Origin: Nymphaea colorata
Taxonomy: Eukaryota; Streptophyta; Magnoliopsida; Nymphaeales; Nymphaeaceae
Direction: 5' to 3'
NCBI RefSeq assembly: GCF_008831285.2
Contig: NC_045143.1
Coordinates: 17,210,464-17,274,463, forward strand
DNA length: 64,000 bases
Positions 53,238 to 64,000 of this stretch are shown here, piece after piece. Numbering within the stretch: the first letter of the stretch is position 1; every line of letters begins with the position of its first letter. The notes beneath the pieces were generated by a model that was not told where the DNA came from, did not search any database, and saw only the letters and a list, made by a program, of their open reading frames with translations. The translations under genes and the position numbers were made by a program.

Positions 53238-53687
53238 ACTGGACTGCTAAAGATAAACCCTGTACATGATCATAATGATTATGGTCTTGCAAGAAAACTG
53301 GGCATCCCAATACTAAATGTCATTAACAAGGATGGAATTGATCTTACGGATGCCTGAGTCTCCTACTTTGTTATTTCAGTGGACTTGATTGTTTGAAGCT
53401 TTCAACAAATTGTGGGCAGATCTCGAAGAGGCTGGTCTTGCTGTGAAGAAGGAATCATCTACATCAAGACTAGCAAGATCACAGTGTGGTGGGGAGGTCA
53501 GGAATTTTCTCTCTATATATATCATAAGATAATTGGTTTTTTGCAAAACAGTCTAGTCAAATTAAATGGAGCACTTGTGTATAATAGGTCATAGAGCCAC
53601 TCGTCTGTAAGCAGTGGTATGTAGTCATGGGGCCTTAGTGCACTGGAAAAGGGGGATATATCTATCATTCCTGAGAGGTTTGAAAAG
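53238..53687 (+). pseudogene. Valyl-tRNA synthetase relic, three exons with introns
   Basis: Segment 1 (about 53238-53353) encodes KINPVHDHNDYGLARKLGIP and ILNVINKDG, the editing-domain region of ValRS. Segment 2 (about 53379-53503) encodes FEAFNKLWADLEEAGLAVKK with SQCGGEV. Segment 3 (about 53586-53687) encodes VIEPLVCKQWYVVMGPL and, after a frameshift, ALEKGDISIIPERFEK, ending at a GT donor. The order matches plant ValRS. Damage includes TGA after segment 1, TGA before FEAF, TAG in segment 3 and the frameshift. The remains of introns between segments show it came from genomic DNA and is not a retro-copy. The catalytic HIGH and KMSKS regions are absent. Confidence 0.8.
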
Positions 53688-54134
53688 GTACACGTGCTAC
53701 ATGAGGTTTTCTTTTCCAAGGTGAAGTAATATTCTATAATAGGCTGCTGAAGGTCCTTCACGTTTATCCTGTGTCTATTCTGTGCTTTGTTTGGAGAACC
53801 ATGTTGTCATTCATCTGATTGATGTTCATCTTAGACTGCCTCCTTTTATTTGCAAATGTTTTGTGTAGTTGTGGCTTGTTTGTTGCTGATCTAGCAGTTA
53901 TCTCTATTCCATGCTTGAAAATACTGTTGATTGTTGTAAAATTCTGTACTGCTTCTTATTGCCATCCATATGACAATATTTTTACATCCATAGCTTCCGT
54001 TGTATAGGCAAATTATAACAGCTCTTCTTAAATGGCTTTCTTAGTTTTCAGATATATTACTCAACTGCAACATTTGTTGCCTTTATGAATATCCCTCTAG
54101 CATCAGCATTCATATTTATGTTCTTGTTCTGTAT

Positions 54135-54600
54135 TTTAGATTTTTCCTTTTCATTGAAAGATAAGGCAGAACACAAGTAAGAAATCCTTGGGTAATGTTT
54201 TAATTACTATATGGAGATGCATAAAGAGTTTTTGAAACAAGATTTTGCCATAAGTAAAATGAACCAATATGGAAAAACTACAACCAATTATGTACAAGAA
54301 GAGGGGGACTGGCGAGTAATCCCTTGAGATGTGGGAACCACTCAAGGATCTTATGTGGCAGTGTCCCCACAATCAAAATCCAAAATAGCAGGTGGTGGAA
54401 TATTATTATGATAAGTTAACTCATAAGCATAGACAAATGGTAGATGCAACATCTGGGGTACATTCATGATGAAAAGCAATGAAGAAGCATCAACTTTGTT
54501 TGAGACTTAATAACAATTTTACGCATCCTGCCTCATCATCTATGCAGGAGAGAGCGCCGTGGATGTCTTTGGGAGCAATCAATGAGGAATATGTGAGGTA
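54135..54600 (+). mobile_element. Decayed Ty3/gypsy-type gag, left edge of the array
   Basis: In shifting frames the plus strand gives, in canonical gag order: DFSFSLKDKAEHK (about 54138-54177), EMHKEFLKQDFAISKMNQ (54214-54267), VQEEG (about 54291), EMWEPLKDLMWQCPHNQN (54326-54379), a TAG, then QVVEYYYDKLTHKHRQMVDA with TSG, FMMKSNEEASTLFET and SSSMQERAP (to about 54575). These match the retrotransposon gag block (LKDKAK-W-L, W-EF-KKFFP, QxEGE, WERFKDLL-CPHH, Y-YdGL, MVDA-GG-F). Frameshifts and stops show an old copy. No protease or polymerase follows; tandem-array sequence does. This relic is the diverged relative of the array monomers. Confidence 0.75.
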
Positions 54601-55439
54601 TCATCATTACGTTATTGGTGCAAAAGGATGGATAAAATTGGAGATTAGTTGGAGCAAATATTGACACTCATTCGAACAGTGAATGAGACATACTCATGTG
54701 GAAACTCAGTGTCTTATGCATTGCAGTTTTAAGAGTATTGTGAAAAACCAGTACAACGTTAGAAAAGGGTTTGGTAGACGGGGTATGATTCCTAATTCAA
54801 AACCTACAACCCCAGATAGCATAATCATTCTAACCTTTTGTGGTGAAATCTAGAAAATGTTGCACCTCTTCATTACCAACAATAGTAGGTTGGAGGGTTC
54901 CAATGCCCGAGTTTCTCACATGGCCAACTACAAGCATCGGTACAAAAGCCATTTTCAAGAGCTTACACGTGAGACTACAGAAATGACAATGGAAACTGCG
55001 CAAGGCTGGGAAAGTGTAAAAACATGATGAGAATAGTTAATTTTCACACCTAGTTTCTCTCGATATTAAGGATGTAGGTTAGACGTATTAGCATGGAGGA
55101 AAGAGGGAAGGCTCCCAAGTCAATCCTAGATGTGGAGATGTTGTTAAAGGTGGTTTGCACGTGGTAGATGTAAATTAAATGCATGATAAAGCAGTAATGG
55201 GCTAGAGGAGTCAAAAGGAATATGATGTCAAACACAAGGTTTTAAAACCCAGTGATTTGTGAGTCCATGACTTGTTGGGCCGACTCAGTCATTCAGCCTG
55301 GCTTTGACAACTTTGTTTCTTGGATAAACCATATGTTTATGTGTATAAAATAATAATTTCGGTTCATTATAAGACCAATATATTACATGATGTGCATAAT
55401 AATGCGTACACATATATAATGCAAACCTTAGTAATATAT
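54601..55439. repeat. Diverged left margin of the tandem array
   Basis: A degraded type-A half is recognisable at about 54923-55000 (CATGGCCAACTACAAGCATC, then a variant of the GTGAGAC-AAA-TATTGACTATGAAAA end). A flank containing AACATGATGAGAATAGTTAA follows (about 55020-55042). The same flank follows the last type-A half on the right edge (about 62088-62106). The rest of this stretch shows no gene. Confidence 0.6.
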
Positions 55440-57074
55440 TTACGAACAATGATGAATAAACATAGACTTTGTTTGGGATAATTATTGACAATCTTATGCA
55501 TCTTGCTTCATTGTCTCGGCAAAAGACAAAGACACTTATAAATTAAGGTGCACCTGAGGTATGAGATGTGAATAGTGTGTGATTGCCTCATTAGGAACAC
55601 AAAAGATACCATGAACCCCATACAACAAGAGGAGAAGCAGTCCCATGAGACCTGTGAACTACTCAAGGATGTTGATGAAGCAACGTCTCTACCATAAAGT
55701 AAAAAATGTCAATTAGATGCAAATAAATGGCTGACTAATGACTCAATCAATGTAAGGCCAACTAAATGCATCAGCATAATGGTCAATTTTAGGAGGTTAT
55801 GTGTGAGACAAAAGTATTCACTATGAACAAACTTGGGTAGGAAAGATACGATGAACCTTGTACAACAAGAGGGGAAGCAGTCCTGTGAGACATGAGAACT
55901 GCATATGGATATTGATGAGGCAACGTCGCTACCATCAAGTTAAAAATGTCAATCACATGCACTTGGAATAAATGGTGAACTGAAAACATAGCCGATGCAT
56001 GGCCAACTAAATACATCGGCGTAATGGTTAGTGTTAGGAGCTTATGTGTGAGACAAAGGTATTGACTATGAAAAAACTTGGGTTGGAACAATGTGATGTA
56101 CCTTGTACAACAAAAGGGGAAGCAATCCCGTGAGACATGGGAACTGCAAATGGATCTTGATGAGACAACGTACCCACCATCAAGTTCAAAATGTCAGTTA
56201 TGTGCAATTTAAATAAATGGCTGTTTCGTTCTCTTGGTAAAGTAGCGGATGTTGCATCTACGAGCACATTTTTGACGAATAGACAGAACGAACATAGACT
56301 TTGTTTGGGATTATTATTGACAATCTTTTGCATCTCGCCTCATCGTCTTGGCAAGCAAGAGCGGCACTTATAACTTAAGGAGTACTCAAGGGATGAGTTG
56401 TTATTGATGTGTGATCGTCTCATTACGGGCGCAAATGATACGATGAAACCCGTACAACCAGAGGAGAAGCAGTCCCGTGAGACCTGGGAACTGCTGAACG
56501 ATGTTGTTGAGGCAATATCTCCACCATCAAGTTAAAAATGTCAATCAAGTGCACTTGAAATAAATGGCTCACTAACGACATAGCCGATGCATGGCCAACT
56601 AAATGCATCGGCATAATGGTCAATTTTAGGAGGTTATGTGTGAGACAAAAGTATTCACTATGAACAAACTTGGGTAGGAAAGATACGATGAACCCCGCAC
56701 AACAAGAGGGGAAGCAGTCCCGTGAGACATGAGAACTGCGTATGGATATTGATGAGGCAGCGTCCTTACCATCAAGTTAAAAATGTCAATCACATGCTCT
56801 TGAAATAAATGGTGAACTGAAGACATAGCCGATGCATGGCCAACTAGATGGATCGGCTTGATTGTTAGTGTTAGGAGCTTATGTGTGAGACAAAGGTATT
56901 GACTATGAAAAAGTTTGGGTAGGAAAAAAATGTGATGAACCCTGTACAACAAAAGGGGAAGCGGTCCCGTGAGACATCGGAACTGCAAATGGATCTTGAT
57001 GAGACAACGTCCCTACCATCAAGTTAAAAATGTCAATCACTTGCATTTGAAATAAATGACGAATTGAAGACATA

Positions 57075-57104
57075 GCCGATGCATGGCCAACTAGATGCAT
57101 CGGC
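57075..57104. repeat. Perfect 10-bp inverted repeat in type-A monomer (example)
   Basis: GCCGATGCAT at 57075-57084 and its exact reverse complement ATGCATCGGC at 57095-57104 flank a 10-base loop GGCCAACTAG. The same hairpin recurs in most type-A monomers (for example near 56.0, 56.6, 57.3, 57.97, 58.55 and 59.76 kb) and is degraded in some (61.39 kb). Type-B monomers lack it. Confidence 0.9.
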
Positions 57105-60100
57105 ATAATGGTATGTTTCAGGAGGCTATGTATGAGACAAAAGTATTGACTATGAATAAAGTAGGGTAGGATAGATGCGATGTACCCCGTACAGGAGAAG
57201 CAGTCCTGTGAGGCATGGGAACTGCATATGGATCTTGATGAGGCAACGTCCCTACTATCAAGTTTAAAATGTCAATCAAATGCACTTGAAATAAATGGCT
57301 GACTAAAGATATGACCGATGCATGGCCAACTAGATGCATCGGCATAATGGTCAGTTTTAGGATGTCAATCACATGCATGGCCAACTAGATGCATCGGCAT
57401 AATGGTTAGTGTTAGGAGCTTATGTGTGAGACAAAGGTATTGACCATGAAAAAAGTTGGGTAGGAAATATGTGATGAACCCTGTACAACAAAAGGGGAAG
57501 CAGTCCCGTGAGACATGGGAACTGCAAATAGATCTTGATGAGACAACATCCTTGCCATCAACTTCAAAATGTCACTTATGTGCAATTGAAATAAATGGCT
57601 GTTTGTTTCTCGTGGTATAGTGGATGTTGCGTCTACGAGCACATTTTTGACGAATAGACATGAACGAACATGGACTTTGTTTGGGATTATTATTTACAAT
57701 GTTGTGCATCTTGCCTCATCGTCTTGGCAAGAGAGAGCGGCACTTATAACTTAAGGAGTACTCAAGGGATTTGTTGTTAATGATGTGTGATCGTCTCATT
57801 ATGGGCACAATTGATACGATGAAACCCGTACAACCAGAGGAGAAACAATCCCGTGAGACTTGGGAATTGCTAAACGATGTTGTGAGGAAATGTCTCCACC
57901 AACAAGTTAAAAATGTCAATCAAGTGCACTTGAAATAAATGACTTACTGACGACATAGCCGATGCATGTCCAACTAAATGCATCGGCATAATGGTCAATT
58001 TTTGGAGGTTATGTGTGAGACAAAAGTATTGACTATGAAAAAGCTAGCGTAGGAAGGATACGATGAACCCCGTATAACAAGAGGGGAAGCAGTCCCGTGA
58101 GACTTGGGAACTGCATATTGATATTGATGAGGCAACGTCCCTACCATCAAGTTAAAAATGTCAATCACATGCATTTGAAATAGATGACGGTTTGAAGACA
58201 TAGCCGATGCATGGCCAACCAGATGAGTAGGCATAATGGTCAGTTTTAGCGTTTTAGGAGGTTATGTATGAGACAAAAGTATTGACTATGAAAAAACTAG
58301 GGTAGGAAAGATGCGATGAACCCCGTACAACAAAAGGGGAAGCAGTCTCATGAGGCATGGGAACTGCATATGGATCTTAATGAGGCACATGATACGATGA
58401 AACCCGTACAACCAGAGGAGAAGCAGTCCCATGAGACCTGGGAACTACTAAACGATGTTGTTTAGGAAATGTCTCCACCATCAAGTTAAAAATGTCAATC
58501 AAGTGCACTTGAAATAAATGGCTCACTGACGACATAGCCGATGCATGACCAACTAAATGCATCGGCATAATGGTCAATTTTAGGAGGTTATGTGTGAGAA
58601 AAGCATTGACTATGAAAAAACTTGGGTAGGAAAGATACGATGAACCTTGTACAACAAGGGGGGAAACAGTCTCGTGAGACATGGGAACTGCATATGGATA
58701 TTGATGAGACAACGTCCTTACCATCAAGTTAAAAATGTCAATCACATGCTCTTGAAATAAATGGTGAACTGAAGACATAGCCGATGCATGGCCAACGAGA
58801 TGCATCAGCTTGATGGTTAGTGTTAGGAGCTTATGTGTGAGACAAAGGTATTGACTATGAAAAAATTTGGGTAGGAAAAATGTGATGAACCCTGTACAAC
58901 AAAAGGGGAAGCGGTCCCGTGAGACATCGGAACTGCAAATGGATCTTGATGAGACAACATCCCTACCATCAAATTAAAAATGTCAATCACATGCATTTGA
59001 AATAAATGACGAATTGAAGACATAGCCGATGCATGGCCAACTAGATGCATTGGCATAATGGTAAGTTTCAGAACGTTATGTACGAGACAAAAGTATTGAC
59101 TATAAATAAACTAGGGTAGGATAGATGCGATGTACCCCGTACAACAAAAGGGGAAGCAGTCCTGTGAGGCATGGGAACTGCATATGGATCTTGATGAGGC
59201 AACATCCCTACTATCAAGTTCAAAATGTCAATCAAATGCACTTGAAATAAATGACTGACTGAAGAGATGGCCGATGCATGGCCAACTAGATGCATCGGCA
59301 TAATTGTCAGTTTTAGGATGTTATGTGTGTTACAAAAGTATTGACTATGAAATAACTAGGTAGGAAAGATACGATGAACCCCGTACAACGACAGGGGAAG
59401 CAGTCCCATAAGACTGGAGGACTGCATATGGATCCTGATGAGGCAACGTTCCTACCATCAAGTTCAAAATGTCATTCAAATGCACTTCAAATAAATGGCT
59501 GATTGAAGACAGCCGATGCATGGCCAGCTTGACGCATCAGTATAATGGTCAGTTTTAAGAGGTTGTGTGCGAGACAAAAGTATTGACTATGAAAAAATTG
59601 GGGTTGGTAAGAAACGATGAATCCCATACAACAAGAGGAGAAGCAGTCCCGTGAGACATGGGAACTGCATATGGATATTGATAAGGCAATGCTCCTACCA
59701 TCAAGTTAAAAATGTCAATCACATGCAGTTGAAATAAATTTCAGACTGAAGATATAGCCGATGCATGGCCAACTAGATGCATCGGCATAATGGTCAGTTT
59801 TAAGGGTTTCTGTGTGAGACAAAAGTGTTGACTATGAAAAAACTAAGGTTGGAAAGATGCAATGAACCCTGTACAACAAAAGGGAAAGCAGTACCGTGAG
59901 CCATCGGAACTGCATATGGATCTTGATGAGGCTACGTCCCTGCCATCAAGTTCGAAACGTCTATCAGATGCGCTTGAAATCAATGGCCGATTAAATACAT
60001 TGCCGATGCATTGCCAACTACATGCATCAACATAACGGTCAGTTTTAGGTGGTTATGTGTGACACAAAAGTATTGACCGAAAATTAGGGTAGCAAAGATA

Positions 60101-62314
60101 CGGTGAACCCCTGTCCAACAAGAGGGGATGCAATCCCGTGAGGCTTGGGAACATCATATGGATCTTGATGAGACAACGTCCCTACCATCAAGTTCAAAAT
60201 GTCAATCACAGACACTTGAAATAAATGGCGATTAAAGACATATCCGATGCATGGCCAACAAGATGCATCGACAAAATGGTAAGTTTTAGGAGGTTATGTG
60301 TGAGACAAAAGTATTGACTTCGAAAAAACTAGGGTAGGAAAGATGCGATGAACCCCGTACAACAAAAGGAGAAGCAGTCCCGTGAGACATGGGAATTGCA
60401 AATGGACCTTGATGAGGCAACGTCCCTATCATCAAGTTCAAAATGTCAATTATGTGCAATTGAAATAAATGGTTGTTTGGTTCTTGTGGTAAATTAGCGG
60501 ATGTTGCATCTGCGAGCACATTTTTGACGAATAGACTTGAACAAACATAGACTTTGTTTGAGATTATTATTGACAATCTTGTGCATCTCGCCTCATCGTC
60601 TCGGCAAGAGAGAGCAACACTTATAACTTAAGGAGTACTCAAAGGATGAGTTGTTAATATGTGTGATTGTCTCATTACAGACACAAATGATACGATGAAA
60701 CCCATACAACCAGAAGAGAAGCTGTCCCGTGAGACCTGGGAACTGCTAAACGATGTTGTTGAGGCAATGTCTCCACCATCAAGTTAAAAATGTCAATCAA
60801 GTGTACTTGAATTAAATGGCTGAGACACATAAAACTAGATGCATCGGCATAATGGTCAGTTTTAGGAGTTATGTGTGAGACAAAAGTATTGAATATGAAA
60901 AAATTAAGGTAAGAAAGATACGATGAATCCCGTACAACAAGAGGGGAAACAGTCCTGTGAGACATGGGAACTGTGTATGGATCTTAATGAGAAAGGGTCC
61001 CTACCATCAAGTTCAAAATGATGGATCTTGATGAGGCAACGTCGCTATCATCAAGTTCAAAATGATGGATCTTGATGAGGCAACATCCCTACCATCAAGT
61101 TCAAGTCAATCAAATGCACTTGAAATAAGTGGCCGACTGAAGACAAAGCCAATGCATGGCCAACTAGATACATCAGCATAATGGTGAGTTTTAGGAGGTT
61201 ATGAGTGAGACAAAAGTATTGACTATGAAAAAACTAGGTTAGTAAAGATACGATGAACCCCGTACGACAAGAGGGGAAAGAGTCCCATGAGACATGGGAA
61301 CTGCATATGGATATTGACGAGGAAACGTCTCTACCATCAAGTTAAAGATGTCAATCACATGCACTTGAAATAAATGGCTGATTGCAAACATAGCCGCTGC
61401 ATGCTAGATACATCGGTATAATGGTCACTTTTAGGAGGTTATGTGTGAGTCAAAAGTATTGACTATGGAAAAACTATGGTAGAAAAGATACGATGAACCC
61501 CGTACAACAAGAGGGGAAGCAGTCCCGTGAGACAAGAGAACTGCATATAGATATTGATGAGGCAACGTCCCTACCATCAAGTTTAAAATGTCTGTTATGT
61601 GCAATTAGAATAAATGCTTAGTGGTTGTCGTGGTAAACTATCGAATGTTGCATGTGGGAGCATATTCTTGACGAATAGAGATGAACCAACATAGACTTTG
61701 TTTGGGATTATTGTTTACAAGCTTGTGCATCTTGCCTCATCGTCTTGGTATAATGGAGCGACATTTATAACTTAAGGTGCACTCAGGAGATGAGACGTAA
61801 ATGATGTGTGATCGTCCCATTAGGAGCACAAAAGTTACGATGAAGCTCATACAACTAGAGAACAAGCATTCCCGTGAGGCCTGGGAATTGCTAAATGATC
61901 TTGATGAAGCAACATCTTCACCATCAAGTTTAAAATGTCAATCAAATGCAATTGAAATACATGACTGACTAAAGACAACCAATGCATGACCAACTGGATG
62001 CATCAACATAATGGTCAGTTTTAAGAGGTTACATGTGAGACAAAAGTATTGACTACGAAAAGCATGCAATACTATAAAAGTGCGAGGGCATGATGAAAAT
62101 AGTTAACTAAATGTTAGATTACTTGAGGTGTATTTTTTCACAATATGAACATCATGCCGCCATTCGAGATCAGATGGGGCAGCTGCTCTATTTTGACTGA
62201 TGAAAAGTACTACAATCTTTTTATGAAAAGGGTCATGACGACCTTGTCGTCGTCTTGATGAATTTCATCTCGAAATATGATATAAGGTGCATGTCATGAA
62301 TTTAGGATATGATG

Positions 62315-62730
62315 TCCTTGACATATGGTTTGTTTCCTTTACAATGAAAGATAAGACAAAATGTTGGTTGAAATCAGTGGTCGATGTTCAAATTGGTAAT
62401 TGAGAGGAGATGTAAAAAGGCTATTGAAAACAAAAATATTTCAATTTTACATTGAACTAGGGTAAAAAAAGATACGATGAACCCCATACAACAAGAGGGG
62501 AAAGTAGTTTCGTGAGACCTGGGAACCACATAAGAATCTTGAGGAGGCAACGTCCCCACCATCAAGTTTAAAATGTCAGTTATGTGCAATTAAAATAAAT
62601 GACTGATAGGTTGTCATGGTAAAGTAGCGGATGTTGCATGTGGGAGCACATTCTTGACAAATAGCGATGAATGAACATAGATTTTGTTTGGGATTATTAT
62701 TGACAATTTTATGCATCTCGCCTTATCATC
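62315..62730 (+). mobile_element. Second gag relic at the right edge of the array
   Basis: SFTMKDKTKCWLKS (about 62334-62375) is followed by a decayed segment resembling the left relic (GAGATG-AAA-TTGAAA-CAA), then a constant half (about 62467-62590) and a B half (to about 62725). That is the gag order KDK-W-L, WE-L, VDA, LF-L-HASSS. Thus both margins of the array preserve the longer parental context. Stops and frameshifts are frequent. Confidence 0.65.
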
Positions 62731-64000
62731 TTCACATTTAATCATTATTGTATTTATCAGGTGCCCTTACCATATAATCAACACAATGTGAAGATTAGTT
62801 AAAGTGCATAAACAAGCACATAAAGCAAAGCTTGGATGTTAACTGAAGTAAAAGATGCTCATATTTAATATGTTAGTGTCCTTGTCATATGTAAATTAAG
62901 TTGTAAATTATAGCTCAAATAAATGACCCATTTTTTCCTGAAGTGGTCTTTTATTTCCAATTTCAAGGATCTAAATAGATGTCGCGCTGTTGTGAGTTTC
63001 AGCCTAACTCTTGGCTTCTTATATAATATGACGTGCAGGGAATGATTTGGGAGCCTTTTGCTACTTTGGGTTGTATTCATATAATTGACATGGACAAGTA
63101 AGTGCCAAAGATATGTCTTTGGTAAGCGGAATAAATGCAGTATCGGGTAAAAGGTCGTGACACCTTTGAAGGTATAAATGTATATAAATGACCAAGCATT
63201 GGAAACCGCAATTATAAAAATTAAAGAAAATTTAAAGTCTGGTGCTGGAAATGCCAACACCAGTGGCTCCGGCGCCATTATTGTTCATGACCTTTCCAAC
63301 ACAAAGCACTTGAAGGGAGAGAGTCCTTTTCTCTCTTTTCCATTTTCACGGTACAGCCTCTCCTTTCTCTTCCCTTCCAAAAGTATGGAAGAAAGGCACA
63401 TACTTTTTGGCGGGGAAAAGGGTTTGAAGATCTAGTGAAGGAAGGAGTAAAACCGTGATTAATAAACTTTTAATTCAGAAATTAAGATTAGCTAAGTTGG
63501 GTATATTGAACATCAAAGTGATTCTTTTACGTTAAATATGTCGATTTTAAAACGAAATCTAATTCCTTTTGAAACAAAAGTTTTTATTTTCTTATTGATG
63601 CTCGTTATTTAACTTTTTCTTATTAGATCAAGCGTCCAATTCTGAAAGCATCCAAACATTTTATCTTTTTAATGGATAACTTTACTAGACATAGAACTGA
63701 GTTGAGTTGCAGCTCATGGCCAAGTGATTGGAGTAACTTCGGATTGATGAAGGCAGAGAGGTATGTCATGAAGCAACTTGGCCGTCAAAGGTACAAAAGT
63801 CACAACAGTTCTGTTGTATGTACATACAACAGCAACTAGGCCTTTATGGTAGTTTATGAATTAATCTTCATCTACATTTGTCTACAAAGCAAACCTAACA
63901 CTTACCATGGGAGAGATGTTGATTGGAGAAAAAAAGGGGTATACTAGTCTTGATCATACCCCCAAGATACAGTAATTGAGAGCAGCACTTATTATGACCA
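62731..64000. other. Right flank, no gene recognised
   Basis: AT-rich DNA. A minus-strand open frame of 137 codons (62865-63278) and a plus-strand one of 85 codons (63178-63435) overlap each other and match no family I know. A splice-like segment at about 63040-63100 (GMIWEPFATLGCIHII) caught my eye but I could not assign it. Confidence 0.5.

Larger units (their letters stand above)
55440..62730. repeat. Tandem array of two monomer types derived from gag
   Basis: About 26 head-to-tail copies. Each has a constant half of about 134 bp (GATACGATGAACCCCGTACA ... GAAATAAATGGCTG). It is followed either by half A (about 110 bp, with CCGATGCAT-GGCCAACTAG-ATGCATCGG and GTGTGAGACAAAAGTATTGA) or by half B (about 210 bp, with GATGTTGCATCTACGAGCAC and ATAGACTTTGTTTGGGATTA). 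Constant-half starts are spaced 239-248 bp when A intervenes and 344-348 bp when B does. B halves lie near 55.45, 56.25, 57.6, 60.5, 61.6 and 62.6 kb. The constant half aligns with the gag relic at 54.28-54.40 kb and half B with 54.42-54.60 kb. Irregular junctions occur at 57.3, 58.33-58.41 and 61.02 kb. Confidence 0.95.

Noticed and set aside
57075-57130. Helitron 3' terminus (hairpin followed by CTRR)
   Set aside because: The hairpin is real, but the sequence after it (ATAATGG) lacks the CTRR end, and the hairpin repeats in every A monomer and does not mark one element end.
55789-60965. A dozen similar minus-strand ORFs of about 77-142 codons (MPMHLVGHASAM ... FVSHITS) across the array
   Set aside because: They are antisense readings of the repeated monomer. 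The unit length (about 244) is not a multiple of three, every unit ends in a stop, and the plus strand carries the recognisable gag ancestry. Shared openness follows from homogenisation and does not show selection on protein.
55440-62730. CRISPR-like regular repeats
   Set aside because: Units are about 244-345 bp with no unique spacers, in a plant nuclear sequence. This is a satellite-type array.
63040-63100. Possible exon reading GMIWEPFATLGCIHIIDMDK
   Set aside because: Suggestive splice-like borders, but I could not assign it to a family or find adjoining exons.

Overview
This is nuclear DNA of a flowering plant. It is AT-rich and intron-rich, with GT-AG introns up to about 2.6 kb, plant-specific protein families (alpha-expansin, plant ORP3-type sterol-binding protein, plant RHOMBOID-like protease) and many microsatellites. 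I cannot name the species from sequence alone. Gene models were built by hand from reading frame, family conservation and splice signals. The exons of all five intact genes join in frame.

Layout: (1) 1-6.6 kb, intergenic flank with a candidate tRNA-derived SINE. (2) 6.6-14.6 kb, minus strand, a ten-exon oxysterol-binding-protein-related gene of the ORP3 type. (3) 16.8-22.1 kb, plus strand, a four-exon gene for a small three-helix membrane protein of the RAB5-interacting family (RAB5IF/C20orf24); it is divergent from ORP3. (4) 24.9-29.0 kb, plus strand, an eleven-exon IWS1/SPN1 transcription-elongation factor gene. (5) 31.9-36.6 kb, plus strand, a six-exon active-site-complete rhomboid protease gene. 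(6) 36.6-44.4 kb, AT-rich intergenic DNA with repeat debris and one GC-rich orphan ORF. (7) 44.4-46.6 kb, plus strand, a three-exon alpha-expansin gene. (8) 49.4-53.7 kb, a graveyard of unrelated gene fragments: an XS-domain (FDM/IDN2-like) relic, a single kinesin motor exon and a three-exon valyl-tRNA synthetase relic. (9) 54.1-62.7 kb, a decayed Ty3/gypsy-type gag sequence running into a large tandem array. (10) 62.7-64 kb, no recognisable gene.

The most unusual object is the array. Its monomers share a constant half of about 134 bp that aligns with the middle of the neighbouring gag relic. Two alternative second halves follow: type A (about 110 bp, giving a 244-bp monomer) carries a perfect 10-bp inverted repeat; type B (about 210 bp, giving a monomer of about 345 bp) continues the gag reading order. 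The core copies are homogenised, and the copies at both edges are diverged and still recognisable as gag. My reading is that a satellite was born from a retrotransposon gag segment beside a cluster of gene fragments.

The five intact genes are unrelated housekeeping or cell-wall genes and form no pathway. They are ordinary single-copy euchromatic genes next to a small heterochromatin-like block.
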